A DNA stretch of 36,899 nucleotides from Flavobacteriales bacterium (GCA_008016945.1 SSGN01000163.1:1-36899); one strand, 5' to 3'; counted from the first letter of the stretch, positions 1 through 8,001 are shown. Notes: a model not told the origin generated them from the letters alone. Program-made: numbers and translations.

Positions 1-21
1 CATCAAGTGCCCAGGACTGGA
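1..21. repeat. 21-bp direct repeat of the tRNA-Leu 3' end (copy 1)
   Basis: Positions 1-21 are identical to positions 177-197. The second copy covers the 3' acceptor strand and part of the T arm of the minus-strand tRNA-Leu. The match stops at base 22, and the left limit cannot be seen because the window begins here. No tRNA body accompanies copy 1. It could be an att-site-like duplication, a remnant of a second tRNA copy, or an assembly artefact. Confidence 0.6.
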
Positions 22-143
22 TTGACCGCGGACGGTCGGACCAGGTTTGGCCGTGAAGTGGATGCCGCCCGGCCCGCTTCGCTGGCCATGGGGCTTTTCC
101 ATCCATGCTCCCGCTCAAGCTTCGCTTGGCTCGATCATGCATG

Positions 144-172
144 AAAAAACCCCGCCGCTTCGCGGCAGGGCT
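144..172 (-). terminator. Rho-independent terminator of tRNA-Leu
   Basis: Read on the minus strand, a GC-rich stem (CCCTGCCGC pairing with GCGGCGGGG) with a short GAA loop is followed by a run of six T. It lies 12 bases beyond the 3' end of tRNA-Leu, so it is the natural end of that transcript. Confidence 0.85.
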
Positions 173-183
173 TCATCATCAAG

Positions 184-267
184 TGCCCAGGACTGGACTC
201 GAACCAGCACACCGGTTAAGGCACTACCCCCTCAAAGTAGCGTGTCTACCAATTTCACCACCTGGGC
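184..267 (-). tRNA. tRNA-Leu (anticodon GAG)
   Basis: The minus strand folds as a class II tRNA of 84 nt. The 7-bp acceptor stem is GCCCAGG/CCTGGGC with discriminator A. The D-arm region matches leucine tRNAs. The anticodon stem CTACT/GGTAG closes the loop TTGAGGG, giving anticodon GAG. A long variable arm is followed by a T arm with loop TTCGAGT. The terminal CCA is not encoded. The gene has its own promoter element at 300-307 and a terminator at 144-172. Confidence 0.95.
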
Positions 268-299
268 AAGGCGTACCGCTTGTGGGCGGTAAGGGGCCG

Positions 300-307
300 C
301 AAATATA
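300..307 (-). promoter_or_regulatory. Promoter -7 element for tRNA-Leu (TATATTTG)
   Basis: On the minus strand TATATTTG matches the Bacteroidota -7 consensus TAnnTTTG exactly. It lies 32 bases upstream of the tRNA 5' end, in a short AT-rich patch within GC-rich sequence. No TTG is seen at the usual distance upstream, so only the -7 half is supported. Confidence 0.6.
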
Positions 308-332
308 ACAGCTTGATCCACTCGTTGGCGGA

Positions 333-539
333 TCAAGTCGATCGCGACCGTTTGAAAAGTTCGGTACGTATCGCTGCCAAGCGCCGCATGTGCTCGGGGT
401 CGGTGTATCGATCCTCTCCTTCGGCGAGGTCGTAGTCGTGGGTTTCGTCCGGTTCGGATGCCGTTGGTTCAACCTTGGACGGAGGCCCTGCAGCGGTGTT
501 CGCCGGTGGGGCGGGGGCGGGGTCAGGTTCGTCGGGCAT
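333..539 (-). CDS. Possible small acidic/proline-rich protein, unknown
   Basis: An ATG-initiated frame of 68 codons. The N-terminal half is rich in Pro, Ala and Glu. The C-terminal part (around residues 36-68) is charged, with a likely short helix ending in a basic tail. I recognise no family. The start lies just downstream of dispersed-repeat copy A (552-591), whose minus-strand side contains TAACTTCG, a near match to the -7 consensus. No Shine-Dalgarno sequence is visible. In this GC-rich sequence an open frame of this length can occur by chance, so it may not be translated. Confidence 0.35.
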   Translation of the reverse strand: MPDEPDPAPAPPANTAAGPPSKVEPTASEPDETHDYDLAEGEDRYTDPEHMRRLAAIRTELFKRSRST

Positions 540-551
540 ACGACCGAAGTT

Positions 552-591
552 ATACCATTTGGAAATCCAAACAGCGGTCGACGATGCGCGG
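552..591 (+). repeat. Dispersed ~40-nt repeat, copy A
   Basis: This is the best-formed of three related intergenic sequences; the others are 16068-16100 (plus) and 16191-16229 (minus). It begins ATACCATTTGGA and ends GATGCGCGG. It contains the perfect dyad TTTGG-N4-CCAAA at 558-571. The rest of the interval 540-761 holds nothing else I can support. Confidence 0.6.
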
Positions 592-761
592 CTGTACTTC
601 CAGAGGCTGAAACGAAGGACCGGTCGCGTATCGGGCCCATCGATCCAGGGCTTCGACGATCACGGGTCGGCAGCAGGTCGATCGTGCTGCCGGTCGCGCT
701 CCTTGGCGTTGCGAGCCATGGCCTTCGGCGAGAGCGCGGCCCCCTCCACTACCCGTAGGCC

Positions 762-799
762 AGAAAGAAGAAGACCCCGGCTTGCGCCGAGGTCTTTCT
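762..799 (-). terminator. Rho-independent terminator of tRNA-Lys
   Basis: On the minus strand an imperfect stem (AGACCTCGGC pairing with GCCGGGGTCT, loop GCAA) is followed by a T-rich tail, CTTCTTTCT. It starts 2 bases after the tRNA-Lys 3' end. Confidence 0.8.
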
Positions 800-800
800 G

Positions 801-873
801 TGATCCCGCTGGGGCTCGAACCCAGGACCCCAACATTAAAAGTGTTGTGCTCTACCAGCTGAGCTACAGGATC
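801..873 (-). tRNA. tRNA-Lys (anticodon TTT)
   Basis: A 73-nt minus-strand cloverleaf. The acceptor stem is GATCCTG/CGGGATC (one T-G pair) with discriminator A. The D arm contains AGCTCAGCTGGTAGAGC. The anticodon stem CAACA/TGTTG closes the loop CTTTTAA, giving anticodon TTT. The T arm carries GGTTCGAGCC. The CCA end is not encoded. The gene has its own promoter (916-946) and terminator (762-799). Confidence 0.96.
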
Positions 874-915
874 TTCCACACCTCTTCAGCGGTGGCCCGC
901 CTTCCGAAGGGAGCG

Positions 916-946
916 CAAAAGTAAGGATCCTTTCCGAACTACAAAA
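916..946 (-). promoter_or_regulatory. Bacteroidota-type promoter for tRNA-Lys
   Basis: On the minus strand TTTTG (942-946) is followed after 18 bases by TACTTTTG (916-923), an exact match to the TTG-N18/19-TAnnTTTG consensus of the primary Bacteroidota sigma factor. It lies 42 bases upstream of the mature tRNA 5' end, between that tRNA and the stop codon of the GNAT-like gene. Confidence 0.8.
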
Positions 947-961
947 CCAAGATCATCGAAG

Positions 962-2137
962 CTATTTCTTCTCGATGATCGGATGCCGTTCGAACGGCTT
1001 GTTCCGATCGAAGAGATAACGGTAGGTGGCCAGCGTGCGGTAGTTCACAGCACCCAGGTTCTCGCACACCTTCACCATGCGCGGGTTGAAGTCGCCGATC
1101 CAGGTGAGCACCGTGTCCCGATAGAGTTTCTTGTCCACGATGTGTTTCTCGGCATGAACGATCAAGGCGCCTTCATACCCCTTGCCCTGGAATTCCTTGG
1201 CCACCCCGAACACAATGCCCGTCATGGTCTTCACCGCGCCGGTGTGTTTGTACCACAAGAATTTCAACTTGCCCCACCAGTTGAGGTCGCCGTTCACATG
1301 TTTGAAGATCTCGTTCAGCTCGGGCAAGCTGATGTACATCGCCACGGGTCGTTCGTTGTAGCGGATGAAGATGACCAACCGCGGGTCCATCACGGGCTTC
1401 ATCGCCTTCACGAGTTTCAACGCGGCTGCGGCCTCCATGGGTTTGTGGTTGTCGTGGTCCACCCAGGCCGCGTTATACACCGTACGGAAGTCCTCGGCGA
1501 TACGTTCCATGCTCAGACCGCGTGCATCGTGCATCCGGAAGGCCGGATCGTTCACCAGCTGGTTGTACTTGCGGTGGAAGATGGGCTGGACCGGTACCTC
1601 GGCACTGCGCAGGAAGAAGAGCTGGTTGAAGTAGATCCGGAACCCGTAGTGTTCCAGCAGCTCCTTGTAGTACGGCGGATTGTAGTTGGTGCCGTAGATC
1701 GGTGGCGAGGTATGGTCCTTGATCAGCAGCCCCCAGAACATGTTGCGATCGCCCAGGTTGATGGGGCCGTCCATCGCCTCCATGCCATGCTCCTTGAGCC
1801 AGTCCCGGGCGGTGTCCAGCAGCAGGTCAGCGGCCGCTTGATCGTTGATGCACTCGAAGAAGCCCATGCCTCCCGTGGGTTGTTTCTCCGTGTAGGCCGT
1901 CTTGGGATTGATGAAGGCCGCGATCCTCCCGATGCACGTTCCATCGGCGCTCAAGAGGATCCAGCGCATGGCCTTGCCGTCCTTCAAGAGCTTGTTCTTC
2001 CCAGGGTCGAACACCTTCTCCACATCCTGCTTCAGGTGGGGGATCCAGTTCTTGTCCTCCTTGTATATCCGCCAAGGAAGCCGCATCCACCTGGTCGTAG
2101 TGCTCTTGTCCGAAACCGGTACGATCTTCATCGCCAT
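962..2137 (-). CDS. GNAT-like N-acetyltransferase family protein, hypothetical
   Basis: A 391-residue protein beginning MAMKIVPVSD. The N-terminal part has the charged and aromatic pattern (IYKEDKNWIP, then DGTCIGRIAAFINPK at about residues 65-80) found in a Bacteroidota family of large GNAT-fold proteins. The later segment GVAKEFQGKGYEGALIVHAE resembles the acetyl-CoA-binding stretch of GNAT enzymes (Q/R-x-x-G-x-G/A). No substrate can be inferred. The frame stays open upstream to 2554, but that extension is antisense to aroK and has no family resemblance. I therefore chose the ATG at 2137; the ATG at 2131 is equally possible. It is divergent from aroK, with a gap of 30 bases. Confidence 0.8.
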   Translation of the reverse strand: MAMKIVPVSDKSTTTRWMRLPWRIYKEDKNWIPHLKQDVEKVFDPGKNKLLKDGKAMRWILLSADGTCIGRIAAFINPKTAYTEKQPTGGMGFFECINDQAAADLLLDTARDWLKEHGMEAMDGPINLGDRNMFWGLLIKDHTSPPIYGTNYNPPYYKELLEHYGFRIYFNQLFFLRSAEVPVQPIFHRKYNQLVNDPAFRMHDARGLSMERIAEDFRTVYNAAWVDHDNHKPMEAAAALKLVKAMKPVMDPRLVIFIRYNERPVAMYISLPELNEIFKHVNGDLNWWGKLKFLWYKHTGAVKTMTGIVFGVAKEFQGKGYEGALIVHAEKHIVDKKLYRDTVLTWIGDFNPRMVKVCENLGAVNYRTLATYRYLFDRNKPFERHPIIEKK

Positions 2138-2167
2138 CGTTGCGAAGGTGCGATCTTTCGCCGGATC

Positions 2168-2680
2168 ATGCGGCACGTCATGCTCATCGGGTTCATGTGT
2201 TCGGGCAAATCGCGCGTGGGGCGTGAGCTGGCGCCGTTGCTGGGACTTCCCTTCCATGACCTGGACCGCGCCATCGAGGCGCGTGTGGGGCCGATCAAGC
2301 CGTTCTTCGAGGGCCAGGGTGAAATGGCCTTCAGGGCGGAGGAGGTGCGTGTGCTTGAGGATCTGCTTGCCCTGCCCCCGGCGGTGATCGCCATGGGCGG
2401 CGGCACACCGTGCCATGGCGGGAACCTGGCACGCATGAAGCGGGCAGGTACCTTGGTGTGCTTGGATGTGCCGATGGATGTGCTGATGCCACGGATCATT
2501 CGGTCCGGTGGGGATAGGCCTTTGCTCGCCGGGCTGAAAGGCGACGCGTTGCATGCACGGGTGTCAGCGATGCTGGCCGAACGGCAGCCCGTGTATGCAC
2601 AGGCGCACCATCAGGTGAGGGCCGATGGAACACCGGCGGAGGTGGCGCAACGGATCGTGGCCGCGCTTCAGGTCAGGTAG
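2168..2680 (+). CDS. aroK: Shikimate kinase
   Basis: A cytoplasmic enzyme that phosphorylates shikimate at the 3-OH using ATP, in the chorismate (aromatic amino acid) pathway. The 170-residue length is typical. The P-loop GFMCSGKS spans residues 8-15. The shikimate-binding Asp lies in HDLDRAIE (about 30-37), Arg56 is in FRAEE, the GGG motif is at 77-79, and the lid arginine Arg117 is in GDRPLL. A much longer open frame runs upstream but is antisense to the GNAT-like gene. The ATG at 2168 gives the usual short N-terminus. The 3' end overlaps the convergent phosphoribosyltransferase gene by 13 bases. Confidence 0.95.
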   Translation: MRHVMLIGFMCSGKSRVGRELAPLLGLPFHDLDRAIEARVGPIKPFFEGQGEMAFRAEEVRVLEDLLALPPAVIAMGGGTPCHGGNLARMKRAGTLVCLDVPMDVLMPRIIRSGGDRPLLAGLKGDALHARVSAMLAERQPVYAQAHHQVRADGTPAEVAQRIVAALQVR

Positions 2681-3168
2681 ACGGTATCCTTCTTCCCGAA
2701 CGATACACTGATGTGTTCCTGGAGGGTGGTGCTCAGGGTAAGGCCCACGATGTCCGCACGGATGGGGTAGGCACGGTGGCGACGGTCCACCAGCACCACC
2801 GTGGTGAGCTTCTTCAGCGGCACTTGTACCAAGAAGCTGGCGGCATGCATCAGGGTGCGACCGCTCATCAACACGTCGTCCACCAGTACCACCACACGAT
2901 CCCGCAGGGTGTCGGGGTCCACGGAGAGGCTCACGGGCCGTTCCAACGGGGCGTCCTTGTCCAGCTTCAATTCCACCAGGTCAGCGGCCAAGCCAAGCGT
3001 TCCTGCCATTCCGTGTTGGAGGCGTTTCGCCAACGTGTATCCCCGTGGGGCCACGCCCACCAGTACGATCCCCTTTTCGGTGTGGTACTCTTCGTAGAGT
3101 TGATGAACGATGCGGGTGACCTTCCGTTGAACGAGGTCGTGGTCGAGGACGATGGTCTTGCCGGACAT
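2668..3168 (-). CDS. PyrR-like phosphoribosyltransferase
   Basis: A type I PRTase of 166 residues. The PRPP-binding motif VVVLVDDVLMSGRT (about 92-105) has the adjacent acidic pair and the glycine loop. GVAPRGY (38-44) fits the PyrR/uracil-hypoxanthine PRTase PPi loop. Length and motifs resemble PyrR, a uracil phosphoribosyltransferase that in some bacteria also regulates pyr mRNA. No pyr gene or PyrR-binding leader is nearby, so I infer only a PRTase role, and the base specificity is uncertain. It is convergent with aroK (13-base overlap) and 24 bases downstream of the DUF1801 gene. Confidence 0.85.
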   Translation of the reverse strand: MSGKTIVLDHDLVQRKVTRIVHQLYEEYHTEKGIVLVGVAPRGYTLAKRLQHGMAGTLGLAADLVELKLDKDAPLERPVSLSVDPDTLRDRVVVLVDDVLMSGRTLMHAASFLVQVPLKKLTTVVLVDRRHRAYPIRADIVGLTLSTTLQEHISVSFGKKDTVYLT

Positions 3169-3192
3169 GGGTCGAAATGTACGTGCCCGGCG

Positions 3193-3600
3193 TCAGCCTC
3201 CAACGCGTGTGGGCTGTCGATGGCTCCTGGTCGTCGTTATCCGGCTTTCGTGTACTTGATTCCCGATGTACTTGATCACCCGATCGAACAGGTCGATGGT
3301 CTTTTCCTCCAGATGCCGGAAGCGCAAGCACGATCGGCCGTGCCGGTGGATCAGCAGGTCTTTCTTGAACGCGTCGAGCAGATCATGCGGAAAGATGTAC
3401 AGGGTCATGTACTCCTTGTGGTTGGCCAAGGCGAAGAGCGTATGTCCGTTGAGGTGGTAGGTGGGCATCTCCCGGTCCATGTCCTCCACGATGGTCGGCC
3501 AGATGCCCATGATCAACATCCGCAGCCGTAACAACGGGGTCTGGCGCTCAGGTGCGAGCTGTTCGAAGTATTCCTCCGTCGTATGGGCGAGAGAGCGCAT
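3193..3600 (-). CDS. DUF1801 domain protein
   Basis: A 135-residue soluble protein. The order YFEQLAPERQTPLLRLR, then WPTIVEDMDREMPTYHLNG, then HKEYMTLYIFP matches the DUF1801 (YdhG-like) fold, in which a conserved acidic/aromatic core follows an N-terminal helix. The function of the family is not established. The C-terminal 20 residues are basic and probably disordered. It lies 81 bases downstream of the methyltransferase gene and 24 bases upstream of the phosphoribosyltransferase gene, so co-transcription is possible. Confidence 0.75.
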   Translation of the reverse strand: MRSLAHTTEEYFEQLAPERQTPLLRLRMLIMGIWPTIVEDMDREMPTYHLNGHTLFALANHKEYMTLYIFPHDLLDAFKKDLLIHRHGRSCLRFRHLEEKTIDLFDRVIKYIGNQVHESRITTTRSHRQPTRVGG

Positions 3601-3681
3601 GGTGGTTCAGCGGCTGAAGTTGCGAGATCCGGGGCGAAATGACCAAGACCGATCGATGCATCGGTGTCCCCGATCGCCGGA

Positions 3682-4293
3682 TCAGGGCTTGCCTGCGACC
3701 ATGGAGGCACGTAACCAGACCTCGTTACCGGCCCTGGGCGGGATCGAGTTGTAGCACGGTTCAAGGGACACTTGCTCGAAGTGTTCGCGGAAGAGCGGGA
3801 GGTACTCGGACCGGCTGCCGCCAAAGGGTGGGCGATCCGCGTTCATCGGCGCATCGAAAAGCACACCCACCAGCACGCCCCCGGCATGCTCCGTGGTGGC
3901 GGGGCGCAACAGGGTGGCCATGTGCGCCACATAGCGCCTGCGCAGCGAAGGGTCCAGCGCGCAGAAGAAGGTCTGTTCCAGGATCCGGTCGTAGCGTCCT
4001 TCATGTGCGAAGAAGTCGCCGGTGATCAGGTGCTCCGGCGGAAAGTCAGGGCAGCGGTGCAGCAGATCCTTGAACGGGGCATCGGTCAGGTCGATCATGT
4101 ACACGTTACGGAATCCATGGCGGTGCGCGTATTCCGCCTCCCAGGCGCGCCCACCACCGGGGATCAGGATCCGCAGGTCCTTGTCGGTGAGTTGGTCGAA
4201 GTACGCCTTCAAGGGTGTGGTGGGCCCACCGGCGTCCCATCCGGTGTCGCCGGCGAGGTAACGGCCTTCCCAATGATCGCGGTCCAGTTGCAT
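3682..4293 (-). CDS. TPMT-family SAM-dependent methyltransferase
   Basis: A class I methyltransferase of 203 residues. The N-terminus has HWEGRYLAGDTGWDAGGPT (about 7-25), the hallmark W..RY...TGWD of the thiopurine methyltransferase/TPMT family. It is followed by the SAM motif RILIPGGGRAWEAEY (41-55) and an acidic end of strand 2 in VYMIDLTD. The substrate cannot be read from sequence; bacterial family members methylate small S-, Se- or halide nucleophiles. The start MQLDRDHW immediately precedes the conserved region. It is downstream of a lipoprotein gene (67-base gap). Confidence 0.88.
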   Translation of the reverse strand: MQLDRDHWEGRYLAGDTGWDAGGPTTPLKAYFDQLTDKDLRILIPGGGRAWEAEYAHRHGFRNVYMIDLTDAPFKDLLHRCPDFPPEHLITGDFFAHEGRYDRILEQTFFCALDPSLRRRYVAHMATLLRPATTEHAGGVLVGVLFDAPMNADRPPFGGSRSEYLPLFREHFEQVSLEPCYNSIPPRAGNEVWLRASMVAGKP

Positions 4294-4360
4294 GGTGCGA
4301 AGATCGGTCGGGAATGCGCTGCGGTCACCATGCTCCGTCGCATGCGCGTGCGTTCCTCGC

Positions 4361-5629
4361 TCAATGCTGCCGCTTCATCTCCGTCCAGTTCTGGTCCTGG
4401 AATGCGGCCGCAGGGTCGAACCCGGGCTTGTTGCTGAGGATGTAGGTGCCATCGCCGCGGCTCCATGCCTGGTCGTAGCCGCTGCTGAGCTCTACCGCAC
4501 CATGGCTGCCTTGCCAGGTCTCCACCTCGCGGATCGCTTGCACGAACTGCGTGTGCTGGCGGTCGTTCGATGCCTGCTGCTGTTCCCAGCTGCGCATCTG
4601 GCTGTCCATGGTGGCCATGCGGTCGTTGTGCCGGGCGGTGTTGGCGGAACCCTGCGCCTGGATGTCGGCCATGCGCTGGTTATGCGCGGCGGTCATGTTG
4701 CGCGTCTGCTGGTCGATCGCCGCCATGGTGATGTGGTGCTGGCGCTCCTGCTGGCGGCTCAGTTCAACGAAGTAGCCCTCCACGGCGTTCTTCCACGCGG
4801 GATTGGTGCGCATGCTCGATTTCAGGTTCGCCAGGAACTGCTCGGCCTCCGCGCGGCGCGCGGCGGGGAAGCGCACCCAGGAACGTTCGTTGGCCGTGCT
4901 CATGCCGATGTGTTGCAGGCCACCCGTATATGCGTTCTGCATGGTGGTGTGCAGGTTCTGCACGGTGATCAGGGCGATGCCTTCGGACCCATCGCTCCAC
5001 TTCAGCCGCGCCGTGATCGCGCTGGGAAGGAGTTCGGCATCGCCACCATATTGGCGTGCATTGGCCCTGTACTTCTCCCCTTGCTCGGCGATCATGCGCT
5101 CCGCTTCGGGGTTCGGTTTCACTTCGGTCACGGTGGCGCCACGCAACTCGTTGTTCAACATGACCTCGCGCAGGTATTGTTCCGCCGTCTTGTCCTGGCC
5201 GATCCCACAACCGCCGCTGGCGGCCTGCATCTGCAGGCTCTGCATCATCATCGGGTCCGAGGCCCACCCCCAGCTGTGCGGTTGCAGGCTTTGGAATACG
5301 ATGGCATCATCCGGCGAGGAGATCCTCACCTTCGATCCCACCATCTCGGAACGGCACTCCTGTAAGCTCTTCCACACCACGCCGCCTTCGTGCTTCCATC
5401 CTTTCGGGATCAACACGCTGAAGGCTTCCGCCGGCTGCTGGAAACCCGTGTTGTCCATGAAACGGACCCGCTCCAGCACGGTATAATCGCGCCCTTCCTT
5501 CCAGTGCGGTGTGGAACTGGTACCGCCTTGTGCGTGGACCGTGGTGTTGGACTCGCCGCCGCAAGCGGACATCAGAAGCACGGTAAGCACCGGTGCCGGA
5601 AAACGCGTGCACATAGCGTGGGTTTTCAC
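4361..5629 (-). CDS. Predicted lipoprotein with coiled-coil-like C-terminus, unknown function
   Basis: A 422-residue exported protein. The hydrophobic signal ends in the lipobox LMSAC, with lipidated Cys at about residue 23, followed by GGES. The central region (about 40-280) is mixed alpha/beta with no family I recognise. Residues about 290-375 are rich in Gln, Met, His and Arg with helical periodicity, suggesting a long amphipathic helix or coiled coil. The C-terminus is aromatic and polar. The second in-frame ATG (codon 6) is an alternative start. It probably belongs to a minus-strand series with the secreted protein upstream (59-base gap). Confidence 0.8.
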   Translation of the reverse strand: MKTHAMCTRFPAPVLTVLLMSACGGESNTTVHAQGGTSSTPHWKEGRDYTVLERVRFMDNTGFQQPAEAFSVLIPKGWKHEGGVVWKSLQECRSEMVGSKVRISSPDDAIVFQSLQPHSWGWASDPMMMQSLQMQAASGGCGIGQDKTAEQYLREVMLNNELRGATVTEVKPNPEAERMIAEQGEKYRANARQYGGDAELLPSAITARLKWSDGSEGIALITVQNLHTTMQNAYTGGLQHIGMSTANERSWVRFPAARRAEAEQFLANLKSSMRTNPAWKNAVEGYFVELSRQQERQHHITMAAIDQQTRNMTAAHNQRMADIQAQGSANTARHNDRMATMDSQMRSWEQQQASNDRQHTQFVQAIREVETWQGSHGAVELSSGYDQAWSRGDGTYILSNKPGFDPAAAFQDQNWTEMKRQH

Positions 5630-5688
5630 CTACATCGATGCCGTACGCCAATGTGAACGATCGCACGGGCATCGCGCCCGGCGAAACC

Positions 5689-6417
5689 TCAATCCACCAG
5701 CTCGAACCGGAACGTGATCGTGCGCTGTCTCAGGGGGAAGAGGCCGAGGGGCATGCCGTGATCCCCTTTGGTCAATTCTTCCCTGGCCATGCCCATGATC
5801 GCATCGAGCCAGGCGATCCCGGTACTACCACCCGGTGCCTGTGCGGTGATGAGCCTGCCCAACTTACGCCCTCCCAGGGTGGCTAAGGTCCGGGCTTGCT
5901 CCGCCGCACGTGCATGCATGCGTTGCATGAGTTCCACCTCGGAGGTGTTGGTGGGTTCATATTCCCATGAGGAGACATGACCATCCCCTTTTTCCGTTGT
6001 GCGCAGATGGGCCACCAGTCGTTTCAATTCGGCCTCGCTCGATAGGTTCACGTACACGGTCGCTGTTCCGCCCTCCTCATCGTACGACGTGATCGTGTAG
6101 TCATCGCCGCTCGCTCCGGTCTCGGACAAGCGGAACCCTTCCTTCACGAGCTCGCGCTTCAGCTTCTCGGCCTGCTCCCGCGATTCGGCCTCGATCCGCT
6201 TCTGAACCTTCTCCCAGTCGTCGCTGTCTTCGTACACCGCATCACCATGAAGTTCGGGCGCCTGCGGGGTGAATGAATAGGTGATGCTTTTCACCCGTGC
6301 CGAGAGGGTGTCCGTGACGGTGAGCTCGATGTAGTTCTCCGTCATCGTCTGCCCCATGTTCAGGGAAGCGGACAGGACCAAAGCGAATGTGGCGACGGGG
6401 CGAAGCAGGGTGTGCAT
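5689..6417 (-). CDS. Secreted SIMPL (DUF541)-like protein
   Basis: A 242-residue protein with an N-terminal signal peptide (MHTLLRPVATFALVLSASL, then NMGQ). ENYIELTVTDTLSARV resembles the first strand of SIMPL domains. The segment RAAEQARTLATLGGRKLGRL (about 180-200) resembles the long helix plus G-x-x-L-G turn of that family. A charged segment (around 60-100) includes EKVQKRIEAESREQAEKLKREL, which is likely helical. The assignment is by pattern only and moderate. An ATG 6 codons upstream exists, but this start places basic residues right before the hydrophobic core. Role unknown; probably periplasmic. Confidence 0.6.
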   Translation of the reverse strand: MHTLLRPVATFALVLSASLNMGQTMTENYIELTVTDTLSARVKSITYSFTPQAPELHGDAVYEDSDDWEKVQKRIEAESREQAEKLKRELVKEGFRLSETGASGDDYTITSYDEEGGTATVYVNLSSEAELKRLVAHLRTTEKGDGHVSSWEYEPTNTSEVELMQRMHARAAEQARTLATLGGRKLGRLITAQAPGGSTGIAWLDAIMGMAREELTKGDHGMPLGLFPLRQRTITFRFELVD

Positions 6418-6505
6418 GGTGGGTTTTCGGACCACGAAGATCGGAGGATCCGGCTTCGGCTGTACGCACCGAGGCGGCGATCCACGTTCAGCGTCATGGA
6501 CGGCC

Positions 6506-7939
6506 TCAGCGCTTCACCAACCGCACCACGTTCTCCACATGGTAGGTATGCGGGAACATGTCCACCGGCTGCACGTGGTCGATGGCGTAGCGGTCGTTGA
6601 GGATCGCCAGGTCGCGGGCCTGCGTGGCGGGGTTACAGCTCACGTACACGATGCGCGGCGGGGCCAGTTCCAGCAGATGGCGCACCACGGGTTCGTCCAT
6701 CCCGGCGCGCGGCGGGTCGGTCACCACCACATCGGGCTTGCCGTTGCGCTGCACGAATTCGGCATCCATCACCTTCTTCATGTCACCGCTGGTGAAGCTC
6801 ACGTTCGTGATGCCGTTCAGCTCCGCGTTCACCCGGGCATCGGCCACGCTCTCGGGCACCAGCTCAACGCCCGCCACATGCTTCGCCTTCGCGGCGAGGT
6901 ACAGCGTGATGCTCCCCGCACCGCAGTACAGGTCGTACACGTTCTCGGCACCCGTGAGCCCCGCCAGATCGCGTGTAAGGCGGTACATGGCGATGGTCTG
7001 CTGCGGATTGGTCTGGAAGAAGGTCTTCGGCCCAATGCGGAACTTCAAGGGCCTCCCGCCGGGACCGTCGGGCAGTTCTTCGATCAGGTGATCGCGCCCG
7101 TGGAACACGTGGATGTCCAGGTCGAAGATCGTGTCGTTCTTCTTCGGGTTCACCGTCCACAGCACGCTGGTGAGTTGCGGGAACCGCGCGACCAGATCGC
7201 TCAGGATGCGTTCCCGGGCCTCCACATCCTCGTGGCCCACGGCCAGCAGCACCATGCACTCGCCGGTGGTGGTGGTGCGGATCAGCAGTGTGCGCAGGAA
7301 GCCCACATGTTCGCGTTGGTCGTAGAAGGTGAGGCCGTGTACGCGGGCATGTGCGCGGAAGAAGTTGCGGATGCTGTTGCTCGGCTCGGGCTGCAGGTGG
7401 CAGGTGTGGATGTCCAGCACCCGGTCGAACCGGCGCGGGATGTGGAAGCCCAGCGCGTTGCGGTCGGGGGTGTCGCCCAACGTGCCGATCTCTTCCCGTG
7501 TGAACCACCGGCTGTTGCTGAAGGTGAACTCCAGCTTGTTGCGGTAGTGCGTGGTGGTGGGCGAGGGGAGGATCGGGGTCACCTCCGGCAGCACGAGCCC
7601 GCCCAGGCGTTGCAGATTGTCCACCACCTGCTGCTGTTTGTACTGCGTCTGCTTCGCATAGTCCAAGTGTTGCCACTTGCAACCGCCGCAGGTGCCGAAG
7701 TGATCGCAGAAGGGCTCCGTACGGTCCGCCGATGGCGATACGATCCGCGTGGCGATGGCTTCGATGAAGCTGCTCTTCTTCTTCACCACCTGCACATCGG
7801 CCACATCGCCGGGCACCGCGCCGGTCACGAACACCACGATGCCCTCGTGGCGCGCAATGGCTTTGCCTTCCGCCCCGGCACTGGTGATGGCGAGGTTCTC
7901 GATGATGGTGGGCTCGGTGCGTTTCGGGCGGCGGGGCAT
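6506..7939 (-). CDS. rlmD: 23S rRNA (uracil-C5)-methyltransferase, RlmD/TrmA family
   Basis: A 477-residue RNA methyltransferase that adds a methyl group to C5 of a uridine in 23S rRNA (U1939 in E. coli for RlmD). The N-terminal TRAM-like beta barrel contains GKAIARHEGIVVFVTGAVPGD. A [4Fe-4S] cysteine cluster follows at Cys78, Cys84 and Cys87 (CDHFGTCGGCKWQHL) with Cys180 further on. The C-terminal Rossmann domain has VYDLYCGAGSITL, then TDPPRAG and the catalytic loop VSCNPATQARDL. RlmD and RlmCD cannot be told apart by eye. The open frame extends 16 codons upstream, but MPRRPKRTEP at 7939 is the better start. A promoter candidate lies at 8002-8030. Confidence 0.92.
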   Translation of the reverse strand: MPRRPKRTEPTIIENLAITSAGAEGKAIARHEGIVVFVTGAVPGDVADVQVVKKKSSFIEAIATRIVSPSADRTEPFCDHFGTCGGCKWQHLDYAKQTQYKQQQVVDNLQRLGGLVLPEVTPILPSPTTTHYRNKLEFTFSNSRWFTREEIGTLGDTPDRNALGFHIPRRFDRVLDIHTCHLQPEPSNSIRNFFRAHARVHGLTFYDQREHVGFLRTLLIRTTTTGECMVLLAVGHEDVEARERILSDLVARFPQLTSVLWTVNPKKNDTIFDLDIHVFHGRDHLIEELPDGPGGRPLKFRIGPKTFFQTNPQQTIAMYRLTRDLAGLTGAENVYDLYCGAGSITLYLAAKAKHVAGVELVPESVADARVNAELNGITNVSFTSGDMKKVMDAEFVQRNGKPDVVVTDPPRAGMDEPVVRHLLELAPPRIVYVSCNPATQARDLAILNDRYAIDHVQPVDMFPHTYHVENVVRLVKR

Positions 7940-8001
7940 GGTGTAGGGGAGTTCGCCTTGCGCCTTCGCTGAGCTGCTGCGGCACAAAAAGAGCGGGTCG
8001 G

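Noticed and set aside
47..924. Several short ORFs over the tRNA genes
   Set aside because: They read through the tRNA sequences and terminators on either strand; these are not protein genes.
983..2167. Long N-terminal extension of aroK
   Set aside because: It would be antisense to the GNAT-like gene and adds about 395 residues of low-complexity sequence before a normal 170-residue kinase.
5666..5680. CGGGC/GCCCG hairpin between the SIMPL-like and lipoprotein genes
   Set aside because: Only 5 bp, no T run, expected by chance in GC-rich sequence.
6356..7972. Open plus-strand frame (538 codons) opposite rlmD
   Set aside because: Antisense to rlmD, with no domain; rlmD carries the Fe-S cysteines and the SAM motifs.
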